64,000 nt of DNA. Origin: Selaginella moellendorffii. Taxonomy: Eukaryota; Streptophyta; Lycopodiopsida; Selaginellales; Selaginellaceae. Below the pieces are notes generated by a model, which had not been told where the DNA came from, did not search any database, and saw only the letters and a program-made list of their open reading frames with translations. Shown here in pieces: positions 35,827-45,815 of this stretch. Position 1 is the stretch's first letter. Every line of letters starts with the position of its first letter. The stretch lies in NCBI RefSeq assembly GCF_000143415.4, contig NW_003314383.1, positions 286,789 through 350,788 on the forward strand. The letters run 5' to 3'. Made by a program: the position numbers and the translations under genes.

Positions 35827-37686
35827 TTAAGACCATATCACATTACCATTCAAATCTAACAATTTTGTGGAGATGTTTTTCATATCTCCAATAACTTTTG
35901 ACAGTGCATAAGCAGCAAAGAAATATCTAACTTCTAACCAGTTTTCAGCTTCTGGACATATCACACTTAGATCATCACTGAAGTTGAACCCAATTTTTGC
36001 TATAAAATGTCGATTCCTAAACATAAATATTTAGATAATTAAATATAAAAATAAAAAACTCACAAAGTATGATGATGAAAAATTGCCAAATAATCATCCA
36101 ATCCAGCCAACCTTGAATCTGTAGAAAAAATAAAAACTGTTTCTAAGAAAATATAAAAAGTTATCTACTGACCTGACTCAGAATACTTAAGGCTCATCCC
36201 AAGTGCTATACTTCTTATATGTTGAAGTTCAAATTCAGTAGTTTTAAGAATCCTAGCTGTTTGTAAAGCTTCCAGCACTTCCTAAAAAACATAAAAGAAT
36301 AAAATTTATAAGAAAATTCAAATGATATAATATAATACCATGATAGGAATGTTGTACATTGATTTCCTACTTTGGATCAATGTAGACAGTTTAGTCCCAG
36401 GGTCCTTTTGTAAATGCCGCTCTGAAAGTACAAAAACATTTTAGATTAAAAGCTAAAAATATTTGCTTGCCAAGAAAGATCCTAAACATCGCATGTGTTG
36501 CCCATCTCATCACGTCGTTAGCTAAGCAATTTGGATTTTCACAAAGCATCATTGTAAGGCCACCACACTTGGTTTTTGAGCACGCAATGTATTTTGCGTT
36601 AGCAGCCAGCACAGCAGTGGAGAATAAACATTCTCCAGCCTTAGTCTGTGAAAGAACAGGAGTAAGCATCACAGAAACGATACTGATTTACCTGATATTC
36701 TGGCATGACAAGAAAAGTGATTTACCTTAGATTTTGGCTCGAGCAGCATTGTGTCCTGAGAATTGGTGACCTTGTCCAATGTACCCCCACGATCCTGTAA
36801 AAAAATGAAATGGAATTAAACGTCACGAGTAATAAGGAAGAATGATTTACTTGCGACTTGAGCAACATCATCTCTGTTATTCCCTCTGAATGCATTATGT
36901 CACATACGGCCGCGTCCTTGGCCACCCTGCCCTGGACACCAAGCTTGTCCCAAAGACGATCGTCAAAGACTGCCTTGGCAGGGACAAGCTTGGTGCCAGC
37001 CACACAGCTTGGTGCCAGTGTCATGGGCATGCCCCGGAAGTCGTCGTAGTTGACGACCCAGTCCAGAGAGCCATACTGCAATGCCTTGGTGGGAACCGCC
37101 AGAAGGATGTAGCCAGTGGAGACCCGATTCTGCCAGATGGATTCCTTATAGACGAGGACTTGTTTAGCATCAAGCTCTCCTAAAGTTCCATCGATCACGA
37201 ATTCCGCCGGAGGACCCCGACACCGCAGGCCGAGCTCGAACGTGGAAATGCAGCCCACGGCTTCGATGCTCCTGATCTGGCATGGCTCCAGCGGCGTCAT
37301 TGAAGGCTCCATTTCGTTGTCGTACAAGTAGGCTGGAATGCTCCAAGGCGCTCCCCAGTAAAGGGCATTTGCATGTGTACAACGCTGCTTGGGGCAGATG
37401 TTTCCATGAGCGTAGCTCAGTGATCAAGCAACGTCGTGTCGGGGCAGCCGCATGCAGTCAACTGCCGGTTGTAGCAGATATCGCAGAAGAGGAACAAGGA
37501 GGTGGTGGTGTTATCATAGACGAGCTTGAGAGGAGGAGCAGGAGCACGAGGCCGAGCTCGAACCCGAGCTCGAGTTTCCGCGAGCGTGCCACATCCGCGG
37601 GCAACTCCTGTGCCCACAAGCTAAATGTTAGCTGCGCTCTTGCGCTCTTCTACTCACTCACGTCCAAAAAGCCGCCGCCAGAACAT
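35827..37686 (-). pseudogene. Partner gene, copy D (internal deletion and frameshift)
   Basis: ATG at 37686 and stop at 35827, with the same exon plan as copy A and an intact exon 8. Exon 2 has lost a net 168 bp near 37006-37017, where an 11-nt copy of nearby sequence (GCTTGGTGCCA) fills the junction. This removes 56 codons in frame. A separate 1-bp loss at about 37419 (CTCAGTGATC versus CTCAGGTGATC) shifts the frame near the N-terminus. Confidence 0.85.
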
Positions 37687-38055
37687 GCCGCCCAACCAGG
37701 AGCAAGAGTTTATCTGCGAGTGTGCTGGGCAGATCCACTTATCCGCGAGTGTGCTAGGCAGATCCACCGATAGCTACCACCCGGGCAAGGTTCGTAGAAT
37801 ATTCTTTGAAACTCCATAACTCGTTTTATTTTGCTTTCATTCTTTTAATGCTAATGAACATTTAATTTCTTTAGTGAGTCAATGATGCGGCATCTCAAGT
37901 ATGTACTTAGAATTAAATAATTCTTGCTATCAAAGTTTTAGGATCACCAACATGATCCGTTAACCTCATGTCATAGGCACTCGTTTGTAGTATTTAACAT
38001 CGCTTCTAGAGCTTCTTTTTCTATCTTTCTAGGCTTCCATAGTGTAGAGTTCTCT
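37687..38055. promoter_or_regulatory. Shared divergent promoter, pair D
   Basis: The 369-bp interval is homologous to those of pairs A and B, but about 20 bp containing the TATATAAAAAG box are deleted (AATGC joined to TAATGAACAT near 37850). The duplicated 28-bp motif is kept on the partner side. Confidence 0.58.
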
Positions 38056-38940
38056 ATGGCTCACACTTTTCTCTTTGCTACTTCTCTCTTCGCTGTTCTT
38101 GCTAGCGCTGTTCTAGCTACCAACAACAACAACTCATGTTTCCCAGGTAAGAATCTGCAAGCGATTTTACAACCAGTCACAAGCTTTATGTTCGCAATCA
38201 AAACACAGGCGATGCCACCGTCCAAATGTATAACGGCGACCTCAAACTCATGAGAGATCTCGAAGTTGGAGACAAGGTATTGTATTGCTCTTAAGTTTTT
38301 CGAGAGCCCATCTAAACGTGCCAGATCTAAAGGTTGCAGTGAGCAAAAACGTGTTCTCCGATGTCTACGCATTCGGCCACAAGGACGCCGATGTGATCTC
38401 CGAGTTCATCCAGGTCCACACCGCCTCAGACATGATCGAGCTTAGCGAGGGCCACTTCATCCCAGTCGACGCCAAGGGAAAGCTTGTGTACAAGCGAGCC
38501 AAGGATCTCCAGGTTGGAGAAACTCTCTGGGGATCATCTCAAATCACTGGTAACATCATACTTCTTTTGAGACTTTGCGCTTACTTTTGGCAATTATAGA
38601 ACTTTCCAAGGTGGAGAAGCTGGGCCTCTACAACCCATTCACTCTCTCCGGCAACATCATGGTTAACAACGTGGAGGCTTCCTCTCACAGCGAGTGGTTC
38701 CTGGACTCCCTCTTTGATGCCATTGGCGCAACTGAGTACCTCCCATACGCGTACCAGGCCGTGCTCGCTCCACTTCGCGCCATCTACAACATCGTCGGGA
38801 AGGAAATCTACGCGGAGGGCTATGCCGCCATGGATTCCTGCGTCAACTTTGCTGAGTTTGGAGCCAAGTATGGAGGAAGCATTGCTCTCACCGTTGGAAT
38901 CGCTGGAGTTGCAACAGCAATGCTGGCCACCAAAGCTTGA
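38056..38940 (+). CDS. Secreted Hog protein, copy D
   Basis: The exons 38056-38146, 38209-38276, 38333-38549 and 38600-38940 give 238 residues with signal peptide, Cys28, SEGH block and closing Hint block intact. The tail is the most diverged part, with EIYAEGYAAMDSCVNFAEFGAKYGG in the corresponding place (changes include Gly to Ala, Lys to Glu and Met to Ala). The gene converges on the RGG-protein gene, with 289 bp between stop codons. Confidence 0.86.
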
Positions 38941-39229
38941 GCAAAAATCAGGAGTAAATAAGAGTGAAATAATCACAATCCAGATCAAGTCAGTGTAAAT
39001 CTCCAGAACAAGAACGAAAGAAATGAGCGAAGAAACTGTGTTATGTCAAACAAAAGCTTCATTTCATGACATGCATCACAAAGATGCATAGATGTTTTCC
39101 AAGTTTCTCAAGTGTTAAGAAAAAAGGGTGAGAGCGAGAGAAGTGCCAGCCAACAGATCACACACACAAGCAAAAAAGAAGAGCACGAGAGGAAACGAGA
39201 GAGTTACGAAGAAATCGAGTGCTGAGATC

Positions 39230-40887
39230 TCATTTCCCTCCCAGAGACGGGAACTGCTGGAAATCGGCAATCTCGGGAGCCGAGCTCGAGCTAAGCCGCG
39301 TGTTGTTGTTGAGGCCTCTCCCGCGGCCGCGGCCGCGATTGCCACCACGTCCGCCATACTGATTCTCCGCCTCGGATTTCCGGAACTCGATCGGCACCGA
39401 CTGAAGAAACGAAAACACGCTCATCGTTAGAAGAAAGCCACAAACAAGCCCATCCATTTACCTTCTTGGTCTTATCATCCTTCTCCCCTTCTTTCTTCTT
39501 GGCCTTGTCCGCTCCCTGTCGAGTATGAAACTCAGTCAGTCTCCCTTCCTCGCATAACATAACAATCGAAGAACTTTACCAGTTTGATGAAGATATCCTC
39601 GTCGGCCTTCTTGTCAACCAGCTGCATCTTCTGGAACTCACTGTCAGCCACCACTTTCCTCTCCTCGCTCTTCATGGCAGTGAGGGCCTTGCGCTTCTCC
39701 TCCATCACTTTCTCATACTCGTCCAGGGTCATTTCCTGTCGGAAAAAACAATAAGCCTTGGATTTCTCGGGAAAGCACAAACCTTTTCTTCTTTCTCCTC
39801 CTCTTTCTGTTCCTCAGTGACCTCTGGAGTTTCTTGTGCTGCCTCCGACTTAGGTGCCTCGGCTTCTGGGGCTTCGAGCTTCGCACCATCTAGTTTCACA
39901 CCCTCGATCGCGTTGCCTTCCCTGACAGGAAGAAAGACGAATTAAGTTACAAAGACGAAGCTCCGTAAGTTCTTACTCGACAGAGACGGGGTCGATTGGA
40001 GTTCCCCAGTTTCCGCGACCAGCGCCATCGCGTTTGATTCCAGTGCTGTATCACCACTATCAGCCTCTACCAAGCAAAGAATCAAAACACTTTACCTGCG
40101 GCCAGTGGTGTTTTTCCTGTCGTACTGACGACGAGGGTAGTCACGCTCGCGCTCCACGCGGTCTCCGCGCTCGGCACCGCGCTCGGCACCGCGCTCGGCA
40201 CCACGCTCGGCACCACGCTCGGCCCCGCGCTCACCACGCTCGCCACGCTCGCCACCACCACGTCCGCCGCGGTAATCCCCACGGTCAGCTCGCTCAACGC
40301 GACGTGGACGGGACTCATTGGGATCCTCCTCAAAAGCACCACCATTGGGCACCTCGTTCTCCTCGCCTTCACGCCCGCGACCACGTCCCCTGCCCCGCCC
40401 GCGTCCACGTCCCCGGTACCCGCCGGCTCCGTCCTCCAGCTGGCCGTTCTCCGCGCCGTCGGCACCGCCACCTCGGCCAGCGCCTCGACCACGATAAGAA
40501 TCGCGTGGTGAGCTTTCAGCGTCATAGCCACGTCCGCCGCCACGTCCGGTGCCACGTCCCATGCCACGTCCGCCGCCCCTTCCCTGGCTCCGTTGGGCAT
40601 CCCTCACTGTAACGACGATGACGTGAGCTAACGAAGAAGAAAAAATATTCCAAGCAGCAGCGATCTTCGCCGCGCAATGCTGCCGGATTGGAAGAGAAAG
40701 AAAATGCTAGAACGAACATACCGGCTTCGGCTGGAGGCGGGGGCTTGGTCGGCATCTTCGCGGGCGGGGGAGGAGGCGGCGGCGCCTTGGATTTCTCCTC
40801 GGTAGCGGCCGCGGCCGCGTGGGCGATGAGCGTCGGAGCATCGCTCTCGTTGTCGATGAGCAGGGCAAAAGAATTTTGGTTCGCCAT
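39230..40887 (-). CDS. RGG-rich RNA-binding protein, Stm1/HABP4 family (RGGA-like)
   Basis: ATG at 40887 (MANQNSFALLIDNESD), stop at 39230, about seven exons and roughly 430 residues. Plant RGGA-type proteins bind mRNA and associate with ribosomes. The start is the Stm1-type N-terminus, followed by a Pro/Ala-rich stretch. Exon 2 (40606-40096) is a long Gly-Arg region with RGRGRG runs and tandem GAER repeats. Next come GNWGTPIDPV, an acidic stretch, and the HABP4/PAI-RBP core EMTLDEYEKVMEEKRKAL with FQKMQLVDKK. The C-terminus has a second RGRGRG box and ends FQQFPSLGGK, as in plant family members. Function rests on family knowledge; the domain order is visible. Confidence 0.88.
40160..40250. 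repeat. In-frame minisatellite in the RGG gene
   Basis: Units of about 12 bp (GCTCGGCACCGC) are repeated five or more times and encode Gly-Ala-Glu-Arg repeats on the minus strand. Length polymorphism would keep the frame. Confidence 0.75.
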
Positions 40888-41754
40888 GGCGGGCCGCCGC
40901 GATGCAGATTATCGGAGCCTTTTCACCCCTCTTCAGCTCTTCTGTGCCGGCCTGGAGCTGGCGATGGCGAGCGCGCGCGTCCGCGGCCTATCTTGGACAG
41001 GAGCCATTGCCTGGAAGAAGAAGAAGCTGGGAGCTAGAACCCTAAAAGCCCTAGAAAGTCCGCACGCAAGAACACAAACCCTGGAGAAGAGAGCTATCAA
41101 TCTAGCGCCACCGCTCGCTCGCTCGCTCGCTCGCTAGGGTCTCCCTCTCTCTCACTCGAAGAAGACGCAACGACGACGACGAAGAAACCTCACGGACACA
41201 CTGGAATAGGTAATGTAAGGCGGCGGCTTCCAATACTATGGCAAAATATCCACGTCCGTACGCATTGTCCCGTGCCCTTAGGGCAACGCCACCTTTAAGC
41301 GGACATTAGGGCAATGTCCACCACCTTTATCGAACTTTTCTAACCTCCTTTAGTTTAAGCTTTTCTTGTCATAAGTTCGTTGTGATTGACGATCAAGTGT
41401 GGCAAACAGCTGGAACACACTTAAGAAACAAGTTGGCTGTCGATCAAAGTTGCTGATTGATTGATCGCGCGAGAGATCGAAAAAAGAAGAATTTTCAGAG
41501 TCATACGCACTCATCATGCTCACGCGCGGTCGAATCTTTCTTGCATACGATGGAAAGAAATCGATCAAGTGATCCTTATCATATCAGCCAAGAACACACC
41601 GACTGACACCACCATGTCAATCTCACCTTCACGTGAACATTGTATTATTATTTTCTCTAGAACAGCCAGAAAATTTTCCTTTTCAGCCGTCCAACAAATC
41701 CAAGAAATAAAAAAATGAAAAAATTACTGTCAATACTTTTCTTTTTTCTGGTCT
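40888..41754. other. Intergenic: RGG gene 5' side, kinase gene 3' side
   Basis: Near 41113-41136 lies a GCTC microsatellite, likely in the 5' UTR or promoter of the RGG gene. The stretch 41300-41754 is the 3' flank of the receptor kinase. No gene is seen. Confidence 0.6.
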
Positions 41755-44070
41755 TTACAAAGATCCACTCCCTTGAGCTATTTGCTCCAACCACACCGCA
41801 ACTTGGCCCATTGGCGGCCGCTCCTCCGCCCTCACCCTCACGCACTTCTCCGCTATCTCCGCCAGCCTCGCCACCGGCTCCACATTCCGGGGCCCCTCCA
41901 CCGCCCGATCCACCACCTCCGCCCACCGCCCCGTCCTAATCAACGGCCCAGCCCACTCCGCCACCCCTGCCGGCTCAAACTCGCAGTCGTACGCCTTCCT
42001 GCCGGACAGCAGCTCCAGCAGCACCACCCCGAAGCCGTACACATCACCCGCGGCAGTCATCCGCGGCGCGGTGGAATATTCCGTATCGCGGTACCCCGCG
42101 TCCGGCGGGGCGACGCGGGCCGACCACTCCGCGTCCAGGAGAATATTCGCAGACTTTACATCCCTGTGGATGACGTCCTCCTTGTGGAGGAATTCCAGGC
42201 CCCTGGCGGCCTGCGCGGCGACGCGAAGCCTCAGTCCCCACCCCAGCGGTGAGAGCCCGCCGTGGAGGTGGTCGCGCAGCGTACCGTGCGGCATAAACTC
42301 GTACATGAGGAGCCGCTCGCCCATCTCCCCGCAGTAGCCCACCAGGTTGACAATGTTGGCGTGGCGGAGCTTGCACAAGATCTCAAGCTCCGCGTCGAAA
42401 TCCCGGCTGCTGCCGTGAATCCTCTGCGCCGCATTCGCGCGCTTCACCGCCACCAGCTGCCCGTCGCCCAAGACCGCCTTGTACACGAAGCCATAGCTCC
42501 CGCGGCCCAGCTCGTTCACCTCCTTGAAGTTGCCTGTGGCGTCGCGGAGCTCGGACAGCCGGTACCGCAAGGCCTCGGGCGGTTTGACGCACGGTATGCC
42601 GCCGGAGCCAACCGACTGCAGCTGCATGCCGCCGGAGGTGCCGGTGCCGGTGCCGCCGTTTTGGTGGCCGTAGGCGCCGTCCCCCGATCTCCCGCTGCCG
42701 CTGTTCCGCCACCATCTCCCTCTCCGCCGCTGCAAGCAGCACCAAGCCAACAGCCCAATCACCGCCACCACGACGCCGCCAGAGATGGCGGCACCCAGTA
42801 CCGCCGCTAGGCTTACCGCACGGTGGCGCCGCTCTTCCACCCCAACAGCGCTGATCTCGGGCGCCACTGGCAACGGCGACAAGTGGCACAGCCCGCGGCA
42901 CAACTTCGTCTCGCACAGCGAGCAATCAGTGCACCGCCGGTTGTCATTCGCGCCACAGGGTGCCGACACGAACGATCCATTCGAGCAGTCGCTCGCGCAC
43001 GGCGCGCACACCTGCTGTGTGCTGCTCGAGCACAAGCCCGCGGTAACCACGCCCAGGCTGGACGCGTTAAAGCTAAACTCTCCCGCACCGCACGGCGCAG
43101 CGGTACACACTCCGGGGCTCGACAGCTGCAGCGGCGGCGCGAACTCCGTGCCATTCCCCCAGCACACCACGAGCAAATTATCCTCCCGTACACCGCACGT
43201 CACGACGCGCGACGAGGCCAGCGCCAAGAACTCCGTCCGGTCTGGCGCCGCCGACGCATTAAACCCCCGCCCCCAGCACATAACGCCGTGCGTGTCCTGC
43301 CGCACGGCACACCCATGATTCAATCCCAGGCTGAGAACCACGAAAGGTATACCGCGCGGTGCATCCGTCTGACCAAGCCGGTTGTCCCCCCAGCACCGAA
43401 TCTCCCTCGACTTCCTCACAATCCCACACGCGTGCTCGCCGCCGGCAGACAGCGACTCAAACTCCACGTCACCAGGCGGAGCCGTGGCAGCAAGGCTGGC
43501 ATCGCCCCAGCACCGCGCGGTACCGCCATCGCCGGTCTCTATACCGCAAACAAACCTCCGCCCCGCGACCAGGGACCGCAGCGTCACGCCGCGCGGCACG
43601 TTAAGGCTGTCGTCCCCGTTCCAGCAGTCCACCAGCGCGTCCTGGGAGCGAGCAGCGCAGACATGGCCGTCGCCAGCGGCGATGGAATCGTAGCTCGTGT
43701 TCTGGAACTGCTCGGGGACGATGTTGATCGACGTGAGGTTCTTCCGCCAGCAAAAGGGACGCTGGCTCCCGGCCGCGATCCCACACATAAATCCCATTCC
43801 ACCCGAGAGACCCAGCATCGCCGGACCCGTCGATGGCCACTCCAAGCTCTCATTCCTCCCCCAGCAAAACACTTGCTGCTCGAACGTCGCCTCGACCGCG
43901 CAAAACAATGGATCGTCCTCCCCGTACGAGGCAGCGATAGAACACATACCGCCCAGTCCGAGAACCATCTTCGCCGAGCTCAAGAACTCGAGGAAGAACA
44001 CGAAGAGAATTGTCCTGCTATAACTCAGCGATGGTGGTGGCAGTGGTGAGGATTTGCCGCCGAAAGTCAT
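41755..44070 (-). CDS. CRINKLY4-related receptor kinase-like protein, probable pseudokinase
   Basis: Single exon, 771 residues, ATG at 44070. An N-terminal hydrophobic segment is followed by about seven extracellular repeats with C-G...C-W-G signatures (residues 42-310, RCC1-like crinkly repeats). Next come a Cys-rich TNFR-like region (321-396), a transmembrane helix (about 419-446) and a kinase domain (about 515-765). The glycine loop LGRGSYGFVY, Lys543 of VAVK and IHRDVKSAN are present. The activation segment is abnormal: after ILLDAEWSARVA the DFG motif and most of the loop are absent, reading PPDAGYRDTEYS. CR4-family proteins act at the plasma membrane in epidermal development; some relatives are catalytically dead. 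Catalytic loss here is inference. Confidence 0.9.
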   Translation of the reverse strand: MTFGGKSSPLPPPSLSYSRTILFVFFLEFLSSAKMVLGLGGMCSIAASYGEDDPLFCAVEATFEQQVFCWGRNESLEWPSTGPAMLGLSGGMGFMCGIAAGSQRPFCWRKNLTSINIVPEQFQNTSYDSIAAGDGHVCAARSQDALVDCWNGDDSLNVPRGVTLRSLVAGRRFVCGIETGDGGTARCWGDASLAATAPPGDVEFESLSAGGEHACGIVRKSREIRCWGDNRLGQTDAPRGIPFVVLSLGLNHGCAVRQDTHGVMCWGRGFNASAAPDRTEFLALASSRVVTCGVREDNLLVVCWGNGTEFAPPLQLSSPGVCTAAPCGAGEFSFNASSLGVVTAGLCSSSTQQVCAPCASDCSNGSFVSAPCGANDNRRCTDCSLCETKLCRGLCHLSPLPVAPEISAVGVEERRHRAVSLAAVLGAAISGGVVVAVIGLLAWCCLQRRRGRWWRNSGSGRSGDGAYGHQNGGTGTGTSGGMQLQSVGSGGIPCVKPPEALRYRLSELRDATGNFKEVNELGRGSYGFVYKAVLGDGQLVAVKRANAAQRIHGSSRDFDAELEILCKLRHANIVNLVGYCGEMGERLLMYEFMPHGTLRDHLHGGLSPLGWGLRLRVAAQAARGLEFLHKEDVIHRDVKSANILLDAEWSARVAPPDAGYRDTEYSTAPRMTAAGDVYGFGVVLLELLSGRKAYDCEFEPAGVAEWAGPLIRTGRWAEVVDRAVEGPRNVEPVARLAEIAEKCVRVRAEERPPMGQVAVWLEQIAQGSGSL

Positions 44071-45815
44071 TCCTTTCCAGCCTCTTTCCCTGTGATTCCT
44101 GTCCCAGATCTTGCTGCGAATGCCACAGCCAATCTTCCTCCTCCCTGATCCTTGCTACGCGGTTCCTGCTAGAGGGCATTGAGAATTCCCTGCCTGCGAG
44201 CGATCCACTTACTAGCGGCCAGAAACCCGAGCTACCAGGCGATGATCCTCCTCCTCGGCAGCCAAGAACAGCGGGAGAAAAGCTCATCAATCTTCCTGCC
44301 AAGCTGTACATGTGCATGATCCGCCTAAAGAAAGCAACCACAGCTGGAGCGCTGCCATCTTTGCGAGAGCCACCAAAGTTTTCTCCTGCTGAATGATTAG
44401 CCGCTTGCCGCCGCCGCTGCTGCTGCTACTGCCGCTGCTAGATCCCGATTGGAGCCATCCTCATTCTTTAGTCGGGTCGGACCGAGATCCTCTGGCAATC
44501 ATAGGAAGAACCAAGCTATTCGTCCCCCGCGGGGAGAAAGAATAGAAGAGACCCCAAAGAGCTAACTCCACAGCTGGACTGTGATCCCCACCACCACCAC
44601 CACCACCACCACCTCCACCACTCCACCACCACCACCACCACTCCGCCACCATCACCAAATTTTTTCCAAGTACCCGTCACCCGCCCGTCACCTGCCCGTC
44701 ACCCCAGCAGCAAAGCCCAGCCGTTGGACGGCACAAACGACAAACGGTCCAGGCGCTGCCGCGTGTCGGCTCCCGCTTGGCCACTGCTCTTAACTAAACA
44801 TCTAGTTCCCTGCCATCCATGTCTCTCGTCCTCCTCCCCCGAGCGAGATAGAAAAGCTCTCTCCTTCTCTCGCGATTCTCCTCCGAATTTACTGGAGTGG
44901 TGGTCAATTCGATTCCCGCTGTCCACTGCTGTTGTCACTGTTCCTGACTACTTCCACACTGTTTGCGTAGACCATCCATGACTCTTGAGTTGGTCCTTGC
45001 CGAGCTTTCTTCCTGCTTTTCCGCTAAAGTTCTCGTTTCCCCCCCCCCCCCCCCCGGGAGTAAAGATCGTCGACGGGCGGAGAAAAGTGGAGTAGCAGTC
45101 CAACCAGCCGGCCAGCCAGCCAGCACCACCAGCCCAATTTGCACTGCCTGTCCCTGACCGCCTGTTCTTCTCTAAGCTTCCAGGACATCTTGACGAGCTA
45201 TTCCCAGGTCGTGTACTTTGGGCCGGCCACCTTTGCCGAAAACAATCCACTCCGCCCCTCTTTATGCTCCATACTCGTCGACTGTTTTTGCTTCCTCCCA
45301 ACGTGCAAACCTCTGCCGGTTTCTCCTATTCAATGTCTCTTTGCCTTTGAAATCCAAGCGACCTGACACAGCGATTTTAGTACCAGCCTTGCAAACGATA
45401 TAAAATATAATGCGATGAGGATGGGCCTGTTTAAAGCTCGAAAAATTGAAAAGGAAAAGAGTTCTTACCTTGACTTAAAACATGGCACATGGTTGGATGC
45501 GTGGCACTGAAAAGTAATCAGCATCGTCGGGACCTGACAATAACAGTTCACTGGATTGAAGCTGCAAAACATTGCATCTGTTACAACACAAAAACTATGG
45601 CAGGGATTGAAACCTCTGAGACAAAAACTGGATATCTGGACACATTCACCTTTATTTCGTAAGAGTAAAAAAATTCGGCTGACTTCCAGAAAAACCTCTC
45701 GGTTTTATTCAGCACAGAGAAATACCTGGCTGGCGATCAATCGAAAAAGAAAACCAAAATAGTGTACATCCTGTGCCCCGTCACCCGCTCCCAAAGGAAA
45801 AAAAAAAGGAACATT
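44071..45815. other. Intergenic between kinase and aconitase genes
   Basis: No convincing gene. It holds a CCA trinucleotide repeat (about 44588-44646) and a C homopolymer (about 45041-45056). The left part is the 5' side of the kinase gene and the right part the 3' flank of aconitase. Confidence 0.6.

Larger units (their letters stand above)
27376..39117. repeat. Segmental duplication, right copy
   Basis: Collinear, nearly identical copy of 1-11917. The right end lies just after the Hog D 3' flank, where homology to copy A stops at about 39117 and the ordinary gene region begins. The left end is not a boundary of this copy but the window edge of the other. Confidence 0.92.

Noticed and set aside
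40034-40612. 192-codon His/Arg-rich frame on the plus strand, and a 172-codon Val/Ala-rich minus frame
   Set aside because: Both are shadows of the RGG repeat exon in other frames.
42823-44049. 408-codon frame on the plus strand
   Set aside because: It is antisense to the receptor kinase gene in GC-rich DNA. The product is a low-complexity Arg/His/Ala/Pro sequence with no domain.
44581-44793. Thr/Pro-rich 70-codon frame
   Set aside because: It is the translation of the CCA microsatellite.
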